DNA of 64,000 bases. Origin: Methylomonas sp. 11b. Its GTDB lineage: Bacteria > Pseudomonadota > Gammaproteobacteria > Methylococcales > Methylomonadaceae. This document shows positions 54,079 through 61,720 of this stretch, one piece after another; the stretch's first letter is position 1; every line of letters begins with the position of its first letter. The stretch lies in NCBI RefSeq assembly GCF_000515215.1, contig NZ_KI911557.1, positions 1,881,586 to 1,945,585 of the forward strand, in the 5' to 3' direction. Position numbers and translations under genes: made by a program. A model generated the notes under the pieces. That model was given only the letters and a program-made list of their open reading frames with translations. It did not search any database and was not told where the DNA came from.

Positions 54079-55037
54079 AACGATCATTACCGTCATTTTT
54101 GTTACTGCTGACCGTTAGCACTGCCTTATCTGCGGATGAATTACCCGTGACCGTTTTACCGCTGGTTACCACGGTAGCAGATCCTTTGCCGCCAGCAGGC
54201 GAGTCAGCTGGACAGCAAACGGATTTGGGCATCGAGCTTCCGCCGGTCGATGCCAGCGTATTGCAAACGGCCAAGCAACAGGCAGCAATTGCATCGACAA
54301 CCTCCGTTGGTCCGCAACACATTCAAGTCAAACCCGGCATCAACGAACTGATGCCGATTGCCGTCGGCCATTTGAATCGCCTGGTCACCCCCTTCGAACA
54401 TCCCGTAGTCACAACGACCAGCCAAGCGACCACTAGCACCAAAGGCAAAATCGTCTACGTCGCCACGGCCGACGAAACGCCGGTGACCTTATACATCACT
54501 CCTGGCGACAACCAGGACATCGCCTTGTCGCTGACCTTGATCCCCAAACGTATTCCGGCACGGGAAATCCATCTCAGCCTGGATAAAGACAGTTACAAGC
54601 TGTTGAGCAAACTGCAATCGCCCAGTACCTCTTCAGGCAAAACCAGCGATCAGGAACAAGCCTACATCGCCCAAATTAAAAAGCTATTCCGCGACCTGGG
54701 CCTGCAAAAGACACCGCCAGGCTTTTCCCTGCGCGATCCAAGCAAGGGCGAACATATTCAGTGCTTGCAAGACCTCGTTCAGATTAAAACTGGCCAGGTA
54801 CTGGAAGGACACGACATGCTGATTCTGGTCGGTCTGGCGCGTAATACCGGCATGGAGCCCCTGGAGTTTGACGAGCGATCTTGTGCAACCACCAAAGACG
54901 AGGTGTTAGCTGTTGCCAGCTGGCCCAAAGTCGTACTGGGACAGAACGAATCCACCGAGCTCTATGTTGCGGTCAGACATACACCGGAAACATCATCGAC
55001 GCTCAGACCGTCATTGCTCAATGGGAGTCAACCCTGA
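54075..55037 (+). CDS. traK: Type-F T4SS secretin-like protein TraK
   Basis: 320 residues. Signal peptide ends TALSADE. The periplasmic domain shows HIQVKPGINELMPIAVGHLN followed by RLVTPFEHP, the start of the TraK fold, and TPVTLYITPGDNQDIALSLT. VirB9-like outer-membrane complex component. Its C-terminal end shares a TGATG with traB. Confidence 0.88.
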   Translation: MKRSLPSFLLLLTVSTALSADELPVTVLPLVTTVADPLPPAGESAGQQTDLGIELPPVDASVLQTAKQQAAIASTTSVGPQHIQVKPGINELMPIAVGHLNRLVTPFEHPVVTTTSQATTSTKGKIVYVATADETPVTLYITPGDNQDIALSLTLIPKRIPAREIHLSLDKDSYKLLSKLQSPSTSSGKTSDQEQAYIAQIKKLFRDLGLQKTPPGFSLRDPSKGEHIQCLQDLVQIKTGQVLEGHDMLILVGLARNTGMEPLEFDERSCATTKDEVLAVASWPKVVLGQNESTELYVAVRHTPETSSTLRPSLLNGSQP

Positions 55038-56416
55038 TGGCCAGCATGGACAACTGGTGGTCACGTTTGAGTCCTACCGCCAAGCGCAATGTCGCGGTAG
55101 GCAGTATCGGCACCGTGCTATTGGCAACCATCATTGCTTTGGCCTCTGTTTCACCGGAAATCGCCAAGCCGACCAGTAAACAAGCGACGATTCAGCACAT
55201 CCTGACCGACAGCGATCCTCGTTCACTAGGCATCGACGGCATTTCCTCCCAGCTTCGCGATCTGCTGCAAAAGAACGAAGAGCAAGGGCGGCGGTTAGCT
55301 GCGATTGAAGAACAACAAAAGCGCGAGCAGCAATCCGATGAACTGCGTTTCAAGCAATGGACTAGCGCCGAACGGGAAGCCTATGAAGCCAAACTCAAAG
55401 CCGTCAGCGGTGAAGTCGAGTCGTTGAAAAACAAATCCACAACAACGATACCACCTACTGATGATGCTGATACCAACAACGCCGCAACTGGCAACAATAC
55501 GCCGTCACCTAATTATGCTGGCCGCCGTTACAACTCGACTAGACCCAATACCGCTCAAGAAGATCTGAACAGCGTCTTTGAACAGGCTGCGATTCCGTCA
55601 CCGACGACTGGCAATGCCGGTATCTCGGGCGGACGAACCGGTGCCAATGCACAAACGCCTGTAGCGATGCAGATTCGGGTCATCAAGGAAGAAAAAGCGT
55701 CCACACCTACAACGGATGCTAAAGCCGCTGGCGAAAACGGTTCGGCAAATGCCACAGCACGCAGTGATGTCTTTATCCCTGCCGGCAGCGTCCTGACTGG
55801 CGTTTTATTAAACGGCCTGGATGCACCGACCGGCAAAAAAGCCAAGAAAGAACCGATGCCGGTGCTGTTCCGCATCAAGAAGGAAGCCATTCTGCCCAAC
55901 CGCTTCCACGCCGATGTCCGCGAATGTTTTCTGCTCGCCGCCGGCTTTGGCGACTTGAGTGCCGAACGCGCCTATTTTCGTGGCGAGACCTTTTCCTGCG
56001 TGCGCCAGGACGGTGGCGTGATCGAGGTACCCATGAACGCCTATGCGACCGGCGAAGACGGGAAGAACGGTGTGCGCGGTCGCGTCGTTTCCAAACAAGG
56101 CGCCCTACTCGCGCAATCAATGATGGCCGGATTTTTAAGAGGCTTTTCCGATGCCTTCGGCCGTAACCAGATTCCGGTGCTGATGACCGGAGGACTGGGC
56201 AGCCTGGCAGGAAGCACACCGTTCCAAAGTGCCTTTTCCTCGCAATCAATGGAAGGCGGTGCCTTGAAAGGCGCTGGTTACGCGATGGAACGACTGTCGC
56301 ATTTTTACATGGACATGGCGGAAGAGATTTACCCGGTCATCGAAGTCGACGCCACCCGCCAAGTCAATTTCATCGTGCAGAAAGGCACGGCATTGAAACT
56401 CAAAACTCCAAGCTGA
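55037..56416 (+). CDS. traB: Conjugal transfer protein TraB
   Basis: 459 residues from ATG 55037, which overlaps the traK stop. Short cytoplasmic start, membrane helix (VAVGSIGTVLLATIIALA), a long coiled-coil and Pro/Asn/Thr-rich linker, then a VirB10-like domain with FIPAGSVLTGVLLNGLDAP and ECFLLAAGFGDLSAERAYFR. Spans the envelope and links the inner membrane to the TraK/TraV ring. Confidence 0.92.
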   Translation: MASMDNWWSRLSPTAKRNVAVGSIGTVLLATIIALASVSPEIAKPTSKQATIQHILTDSDPRSLGIDGISSQLRDLLQKNEEQGRRLAAIEEQQKREQQSDELRFKQWTSAEREAYEAKLKAVSGEVESLKNKSTTTIPPTDDADTNNAATGNNTPSPNYAGRRYNSTRPNTAQEDLNSVFEQAAIPSPTTGNAGISGGRTGANAQTPVAMQIRVIKEEKASTPTTDAKAAGENGSANATARSDVFIPAGSVLTGVLLNGLDAPTGKKAKKEPMPVLFRIKKEAILPNRFHADVRECFLLAAGFGDLSAERAYFRGETFSCVRQDGGVIEVPMNAYATGEDGKNGVRGRVVSKQGALLAQSMMAGFLRGFSDAFGRNQIPVLMTGGLGSLAGSTPFQSAFSSQSMEGGALKGAGYAMERLSHFYMDMAEEIYPVIEVDATRQVNFIVQKGTALKLKTPS

Positions 56417-56445
56417 TTATTCAACCCATGATCCGGAACAATAAT

Positions 56446-57252
56446 ATGAATCTACGCCATACCAGCTTACTCCTATCATTGCTGATATTTGCTTCAGCCA
56501 CCTTTGCCGACAATCCGCCAAAGGTAGCAGCCTCCGGCATTGCCGCCAGCTTACTGTCGATCAAAATCGACGGCATGCAGGATTTGCCAATCAGCGGATT
56601 GAAAATGGTCAAGACCGGCGCACAAACCGTGTTCATTTCCAGTAACGGTCGCTTTGCGCTTTACGGCGGCAAGCTGATGGATGTCTGGACCCAGCAGGAA
56701 ATCAAGGATTTGCCTGACATCGACAAAATCGCCAATCGCATCGATCTGTCGCGGATGAAGCTGAATGTCGACGATCTGGGCCCGGTCACGGTCGGACATG
56801 GCAAGGAATCGGTCTTGGTGTTCATCGATCCACGTTGTCCGTATTGCGGCAAAGTCATGAAAGATCTGCAAGCCCTTAAAGACAAATACACCTTCAAGCT
56901 GGTGATGGTGCCGATCCTGGGTGCCGAATCGCAAAACATCGTCGTGCAACTGGCGTGTCAGTTGGGTTCACCAGATGCCAAAGCCAAAGACGCGGTGCGC
57001 GAACGGCTGTTGAAACAGGATTACGCCGGGTTACCGACCGAGCAGCCCAAGCAATGCAACAAAGAGCCGTTACAGAAAGCCATCGTTACCGCCAAGCTAT
57101 TTGGCTTGCAAGGGGTGCCATTCCTGATTGCTCCAGATGGTCGCACGCATAGTGGCGCACCCGATATCTTGGCCGATTGGTTGGCCAACAAACCAAATGC
57201 CGTATCGGCCGCAACCGCTCCTGAACCTACGAAAATGGAGAAAAAGCCATGA
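56446..57252 (+). CDS. dsbC: DsbC-like thiol:disulfide interchange protein
   Basis: 268 residues from ATG 56446, which gives a signal peptide MNLRHTSLLLSLLIFASATF; an upstream ATG at 56428 would add six residues. The DsbC domain has FIDPRCPYCGKVMKDL, the CxYC active site, and the cis-Pro loop GVPFLIAPDG. A periplasmic isomerase, probably for Cys-rich Tra proteins such as TraU and TraV. A dsbC gene between traB and traV is known from IncA/C and SXT-like elements. Confidence 0.88.
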   Translation: MNLRHTSLLLSLLIFASATFADNPPKVAASGIAASLLSIKIDGMQDLPISGLKMVKTGAQTVFISSNGRFALYGGKLMDVWTQQEIKDLPDIDKIANRIDLSRMKLNVDDLGPVTVGHGKESVLVFIDPRCPYCGKVMKDLQALKDKYTFKLVMVPILGAESQNIVVQLACQLGSPDAKAKDAVRERLLKQDYAGLPTEQPKQCNKEPLQKAIVTAKLFGLQGVPFLIAPDGRTHSGAPDILADWLANKPNAVSAATAPEPTKMEKKP

Positions 57253-57773
57253 CACGTTATCGCCAAATTTCATTATTCATCATCTCCAGTTTGATGTGGG
57301 TACTTGTCACTGGCTGCGCAACCCAGTACGGCTGTAAAGGTATGCCGGATGAACCGCAGTGTTTATCGACCACACAGGCCTATCAAGTGACCAATCCCGG
57401 ATTGCAAGAGGACGCCGGCCAGCAGGCTGGTCATTCGGAGTCACAAACCCCACCAGCGCCCAGCGTTCCCATGCAACAACCGGTGCCCAAAATCGAAGAC
57501 CCCACGCCGATTCGTACCCCTTCGCAAGTCATGCGCATCTGGATCGCTCCTTGGGAAGATGCCGAAGGCGATCTGATGGTATCGAACTATGTCTACACCG
57601 AACTGGAACCAAGACGATGGATGATCGGCAAGTCGGCGCCGACCTTGAGTCCATCGCTCATTCCTCTGCAAGTCGAGCAAAGGCCTCCTGAAAAACATCA
57701 GGCATTGGATAACGATGATTTGGAATCGCGTGGTTTGCCATCCACGCTGAACAGCCCAGCCGCCAAAAACTAA
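57249..57773 (+). CDS. traV: Conjugal transfer lipoprotein TraV
   Basis: 174 residues. Lipobox LVTGC with Cys23, followed by ATQYGCKGMPDEPQC, the TraV Cys pattern, and a C-terminal half with MRIWIAPWEDAEGDLM. Outer-membrane lipoprotein that stabilises the TraK/TraB core. Start overlaps dsbC (ATGA). Confidence 0.88.
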   Translation: MTRYRQISLFIISSLMWVLVTGCATQYGCKGMPDEPQCLSTTQAYQVTNPGLQEDAGQQAGHSESQTPPAPSVPMQQPVPKIEDPTPIRTPSQVMRIWIAPWEDAEGDLMVSNYVYTELEPRRWMIGKSAPTLSPSLIPLQVEQRPPEKHQALDNDDLESRGLPSTLNSPAAKN

Positions 57774-57881
57774 ATTCTTCACCGCCGTGACCTTCGGGAT
57801 CGGCGAGTCTTAGCGGGCGACCGCTGATGTTGAGCCGGAGCAAGCTTCCGAGATCGGACGGGCAACCGTCGTCATTCAACT
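57774..57881 (+). ncRNA. HEARO/omega-RNA-like structured RNA between traV and traA
   Basis: The 108-base gap folds into four local hairpins: 57784-57804 (GCCG..CGGC, C-UUCG-G loop), 57812-57825 (AGCGG-GCGA-CCGCT, GNRA loop), 57836-57850 (CGGA..TCCG) and 57857-57870 (GACGG-GCAA-CCGTC, GNRA loop). The order, the GGGCGACC and CCGGAGCAAGCTTCCG phrases and the 3' GGGCAACC hairpin resemble HEARO (omega) RNAs that guide IscB-type proteins. It is followed directly by ATGA, reported as a HEARO target motif. I matched this from memory, not by covariance search. An alternative is a structured traA leader. Confidence 0.62.
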
Positions 57882-57896
57882 ATGAGGTCGTCTTGT

Positions 57897-58196
57897 ATGA
57901 AAGTATCCTATCGAACCGGGGTTCTAGTTGCCCTGGCTTCCTTGTTTTTTGTGTTGTTGGCGCCCGACGCCATGGCCGGTGCCGGCGGTACCGAGTTCAA
58001 CAACGTCTGGACCTTGCTGACTGGCTGGGTCGAAGGTTTGCTGGGTCGGATTATCGCCATCGTCTTCGTGATTGTCGGTTTAGTCGCAGGGGTGGTACGC
58101 GGAAGCATCATGGGCTTCGTGCTGGGTATTGCCAGCGGCGTGGGTCTATTTGCGGCACCGACCATCATCACCAATATTGTCACCGCGACACTATAA
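57897..58196 (+). CDS. traA: Type-F pilin TraA
   Basis: 99 residues from ATG 57897 (GAGG 8 bases upstream). Long signal sequence ending MAGAGG, then a hydrophobic pilin core: NVWTLLTGWVEGLLGRI, IAIVFVIVGLVAGVVRGSI and GFVLGIASGVGLFAAP. This fits F/SXT-type propilin processed to a short two-helix subunit. Forms the conjugative pilus. Confidence 0.88.
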   Translation: MKVSYRTGVLVALASLFFVLLAPDAMAGAGGTEFNNVWTLLTGWVEGLLGRIIAIVFVIVGLVAGVVRGSIMGFVLGIASGVGLFAAPTIITNIVTATL

Positions 58197-58203
58197 GGTT
58201 GTC

Positions 58204-58467
58204 ATGAGCAACATTACCGGACCACACCCCGTTACCGAGATGACGGCGGGCAACCGCCGTAACCCAGAACACAAGACTGATCGCACGGTTCGCGTTCAGG
58301 CCGCCGATGGTAAACCAATCAATCCGTGCCATCCGGCGCGAGCGCGGGAACTGCTGCGCAAGAAACGCGCGGTCCGCGTCAGTCGGCATCCCTACACCAT
58401 TAGATTGCTGCTACAAAACCAGGCCGAAACCATGCGTTTGTTATACGCCGAGGAGGAATCGGCATGA
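58204..58467 (+). CDS. Stand-alone RRXRR/PLMP-domain protein
   Basis: 87 residues. Residues about 28-70 match the N-terminal RRXRR/PLMP domain of IscB and related HNH proteins: VQAADGKPINPCHPARAREL then LRKKRAVRVSRHPYTIRL. In IscB this domain is followed by RuvC-I (LGIDPG..); here the protein ends AEEESA and no RuvC, HNH or bridge helix follows. The gene begins 7 bases after traA and its stop overlaps the traC start (ATGA), so it is kept as a working operon member. Together with the omega-like RNA just upstream of traA this suggests a domesticated RNA-binding protein. That role is inference. Confidence 0.8.
   Translation: MSNITGPHPVTEMTAGNRRNPEHKTDRTVRVQAADGKPINPCHPARARELLRKKRAVRVSRHPYTIRLLLQNQAETMRLLYAEEESA
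58243..58260 (+). repeat. GCAA-capped hairpin inside the RRXRR gene
   Basis: ACGGCGG-GCAA-CCGCCGT: perfect 7-bp arms with a GNRA loop, 39 bases after the RRXRR start codon. It shares the CGGGCAACCG loop segment with the last hairpin of the RNA at 57857-57870. Confidence 0.55.
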
Positions 58468-60878
58468 AACAGTCCAGAATCCATACCGCCGATACGCTTT
58501 TTTCAACCCTCGCTTATGACCACGACCACCATCTGTTTTTGCTGGCCGATTCCAGCATCGGTTTTGGCTTTATCTGCCGGCCATTGACCGGGGCCGATCC
58601 CAGTGTTTCGGCTAGGGTCAACGTTCTTCTCAATCAAGACTGGCCGACCGATACCTTATTGCAAGTCAGCCTTTGGACTTCACCGGATATTGAAGAATCG
58701 CTGGCGGTGATGCAAACCCGGCGCCTAAAGCAGCAAAAACAGACCTATAAAACGATGACCGGGGCCAGCATCGACTTCCTACGTCAAGGCACCACGAAAC
58801 CTCCGGAATCCATTTCGGGCGCTCGGCTGCGACGCAGTCATGTCATCGTCACGGTGAAATTACCCATCGCTAATCCCAGACCCAGTGAAGCGGAAATTCG
58901 CCGGGCAACGGAATTACAACTCGCCACTCAGCAATCTTTGTCGACCATCGGTCTTTATCCTGCTGTCCTGGACGCTGATCAATATGTGCGAGTGCTGAAT
59001 ACCATCCTCAACTGGCACTCGGATGCCGGCTGGAAAGATCGCGTAGTACCGGAATGCGATCCGACGCAACTGATCCGCGACCAATTGCTGGATTACGACA
59101 ATGCCTTACAAACCGACGAAAAAGGTATTTGGCTGGGCAACAAACGCGTAAAAACCCTATCGGCCAAACGTACCCCGGATCACTTTTACTTTGGTAGCGC
59201 CAAAAGTTATCTCGGTGACATTCTGTCCGGTACCCGCGGCATTCGCCAGAATGCCCTGATCAGCCTGACCCTACATTACCCCGATGCCGAATCCACCCGA
59301 TCAAAACAAGAAGGTGTTAGGCAATTCATCACCAATCAGGTCAACACGCCGATTGCCCGATTTTTACCGGTGTTGGTGCAACGCAAACACAATTTCGATG
59401 TGCTGTTCGAAGCCTATGGCGACGGCGACCGGCCGATTCGCAGTTATTTCGGCGTGCTGCTGTTCTGCGATGAATCTGATGAGACGGCAGCTGTCTCGAA
59501 TGCTCGGGTGTATTTTCGGGAACTAGGATTTCAGCTGCTGGAAGACAAATATTTCTGCCTGCCGTTTTTCCTCAACTGTTTGCCGTTCGGTCCTGAGCGC
59601 ACGGCGATTGCCGATTTGAAACGCTATCGCACCCTCGCCACCCGCCATGCCATTCCCTTATTGCCCTTATTCGGCGATTGGGCTGGGACAGGCACTCCCA
59701 CATTGAATTTCGTCTCCCGTAACGGCGAACACATGGCGGTGTCGCTGTTCGATACCACCGGTAACTACAACCTGTGTATCGCCGCCGAATCGGGTAAAGG
59801 CAAATCCTTCCTGACCAACGAAATCATCGTCAGCTATCTGACCGAAGGCGCGCAAATCTGGGCGATCGACGTTGGCCGCTCGTATGAAAATCTGTGCGAG
59901 GTGCTGGAAGGCGATTTCGTCAAATTCACCCACGGTTCCGGGATCTGCATGAATCCGTTCGAGATCGTGCAGAACTTCGAGGAAGAAGCTGATATGTTAG
60001 CCGGATTGGTCAGTCAGATGGCGGCACCGACCGAGAAATTGACCGATTTTCAAACTGCTGGCCTCAAGCGGATATTGAAACAACTCTGGACTGAGAAAGC
60101 CCAAACCATGTCGGTCGACGACATTGCCAAACAGTTGTGTGCCGAAATCGACCAGCGTTTGAAGGATGTCGGCGAACAGTTGTTTCCGTTCACCACCAAA
60201 GGCGAATACGGCCGCTACTTCAACGGCCGCAACAACGCCAAATTCGCCAGCGACTTTACCGTGCTGGAACTGGAAGAACTGAAAGGCCGCAAGCATCTGC
60301 AACAAGTGGTTCTGTTGCAACTGATCTACCAAATCCAGCAGGAGATGTATCTCGGTGAACGCAATCGACCCAAGATCGTGATCATCGACGAAGCCTGGGA
60401 TTTGCTCACCGAAGGCGATGTCGCCAAGTTCATGGAACATGGCTACCGGCGCTTTCGAAAGTATGGCGGCGCGGCAGTCACGATCACTCAATCGGTCAAT
60501 GACTTATACCGTAATGCAGCCGGCCGAGCCATCGTCGAGAACTCGGCCAATATGTATTTGCTCGGACAAAAAGCCGAAGTCATCGAAGGCATGAAACAGG
60601 ATCGTCGTTTGCCGTTGTCGGACGGCGGCTATGAACTCCTGAAAACCGTGCATACCTTACCCGGTGCCTATTCCGAGATTTTCTTTATCACCGAGATGGG
60701 CTCCGGTATCGGCCGACTTATTGTCGATCCATTCAAACGCATTCTTTTCTCGACCAAACCGGAAGATGTGCAGGCACTCAAGCAGCTGCGTAGACAAGGA
60801 CTATCTCTCGGCGATGCCATTCAGCAACTGCTCGACAATCGTAAATCTAAACCTCGGGAGGTAAGCCATGGACGCTAA
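58464..60878 (+). CDS. traC: T4SS ATPase TraC (VirB4 family)
   Basis: 804 residues. TraC/VirB4 ATPase: N-terminal FSTLAYDHDHHLFLLADSS, Walker A AAESGKGKSFLTNE at about 440, Walker B KIVIIDEAWDLL at about 635, and the downstream motif GAAVTITQSVNDLY. Energises pilus assembly at the inner membrane. GAGGA precedes the ATG. Overlaps the RRXRR gene by 4 and trbI by 11 bases. Confidence 0.95.
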   Translation: MKQSRIHTADTLFSTLAYDHDHHLFLLADSSIGFGFICRPLTGADPSVSARVNVLLNQDWPTDTLLQVSLWTSPDIEESLAVMQTRRLKQQKQTYKTMTGASIDFLRQGTTKPPESISGARLRRSHVIVTVKLPIANPRPSEAEIRRATELQLATQQSLSTIGLYPAVLDADQYVRVLNTILNWHSDAGWKDRVVPECDPTQLIRDQLLDYDNALQTDEKGIWLGNKRVKTLSAKRTPDHFYFGSAKSYLGDILSGTRGIRQNALISLTLHYPDAESTRSKQEGVRQFITNQVNTPIARFLPVLVQRKHNFDVLFEAYGDGDRPIRSYFGVLLFCDESDETAAVSNARVYFRELGFQLLEDKYFCLPFFLNCLPFGPERTAIADLKRYRTLATRHAIPLLPLFGDWAGTGTPTLNFVSRNGEHMAVSLFDTTGNYNLCIAAESGKGKSFLTNEIIVSYLTEGAQIWAIDVGRSYENLCEVLEGDFVKFTHGSGICMNPFEIVQNFEEEADMLAGLVSQMAAPTEKLTDFQTAGLKRILKQLWTEKAQTMSVDDIAKQLCAEIDQRLKDVGEQLFPFTTKGEYGRYFNGRNNAKFASDFTVLELEELKGRKHLQQVVLLQLIYQIQQEMYLGERNRPKIVIIDEAWDLLTEGDVAKFMEHGYRRFRKYGGAAVTITQSVNDLYRNAAGRAIVENSANMYLLGQKAEVIEGMKQDRRLPLSDGGYELLKTVHTLPGAYSEIFFITEMGSGIGRLIVDPFKRILFSTKPEDVQALKQLRRQGLSLGDAIQQLLDNRKSKPREVSHGR

Positions 60879-61185
60879 ATCGCAATGGCTGAGTGTTGTC
60901 TTGATCACGGCCAGTTTAGGCAGTGTGGGCGGTTGGTTGGCAGCTTATCAGCAATTACAGCAACCGATTGCTCGGTTGAATCTGGTCACACCAGTGTTCG
61001 TACTGGATCGGGCCAAATTGATTCAATCAATTCCGCCGAATGCCACGCAAGAACAAATGGCCAAGATCGTCGATGACTGGCAAGCCCAAGCCAAGAAACT
61101 CAGTGATGCGGGTTACCTGGTGATCGATTCGACGGCCGTGGTTGCCGCACCGGACGATGTCTATGTCCGTCATGACGGTAAGTGA
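60868..61185 (+). CDS. trbI: Type-F conjugative transfer protein TrbI
   Basis: 105 residues. One N-terminal membrane helix (LSVVLITASLGSVGGWLAAY) and a short periplasmic domain with TPVFVLDRAKLIQSI and QEQMAKIVDDWQAQAKKLSD. The length and order after traC agree with TrbI of F-type systems, which modulates pilus retraction. GGGAGG precedes the ATG. Confidence 0.82.
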   Translation: MDAKSQWLSVVLITASLGSVGGWLAAYQQLQQPIARLNLVTPVFVLDRAKLIQSIPPNATQEQMAKIVDDWQAQAKKLSDAGYLVIDSTAVVAAPDDVYVRHDGK

Positions 61186-61189
61186 TGTC

Positions 61190-61720
61190 ATGAGCAAGTA
61201 CATCACCACCACAGACTCCTACAGTAAACCACCGTTGCGCAAATTCCTGCTCAAGGCCTTGCCGATATTGCTCTTCGTCTTGGCCGTCGAACGTTACGTT
61301 GGCCATCGCTTCCTGATTGGCGGCGATGATCAGGTTGATCGGTGTTTACCCGACAAATGGATTTATCTGATCGACACCTACAACAAAGATATTTGGCGCG
61401 GCGATTTGATGGCGTTTCGTGCCGAGCGCATGTCGCCGTATTTCAAGGACGGTCAAATCATCGTCAAAATTGCCGCCGGTGTTACCGGCGATCATATTCA
61501 GGTCGACAGTCGGCAGACCACGGTCAACGGTTCCTTGATCATCGAAGGTTTGCCGTTAGCGGAAAAACTCAAGAAACCCGCGTCCAGCTTCAAACGTGAC
61601 GAAACCATCCCACCCGCAGCTTATTGGTTGACCGGCAAAACGGATAAGAGCTTTGACTCGCGGTATTGGGGCTATGTCTATGACCACCAAGTGATTGGGC
61701 GGGCTTATGCGCTATTTTGA
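61190..61720 (+). CDS. traF: S26-type signal peptidase-like TraF/TrhF
   Basis: 176 residues from ATG 61190. Membrane anchor (FLLKALPILLFVLAVERYV) and a signal-peptidase I-like domain: the substrate-binding strand RGDLMAFRAERMSPYF and catalytic-Lys region IIVKIAAGVTGDHIQ. The position of the usual SMxP serine is CLPDKW, so Cys appears to replace Ser. Proposed to process TraA or another Tra precursor. Overlaps trbC/traW by 14 bases. Confidence 0.82.
   Translation: MSKYITTTDSYSKPPLRKFLLKALPILLFVLAVERYVGHRFLIGGDDQVDRCLPDKWIYLIDTYNKDIWRGDLMAFRAERMSPYFKDGQIIVKIAAGVTGDHIQVDSRQTTVNGSLIIEGLPLAEKLKKPASSFKRDETIPPAAYWLTGKTDKSFDSRYWGYVYDHQVIGRAYALF

Noticed and set aside
57774..60878. A complete iscB or Cas9-like nuclease next to the omega-like RNA
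   Set aside because: No RuvC or HNH motifs occur in any frame between the RNA and traC; only the PLMP domain is present.
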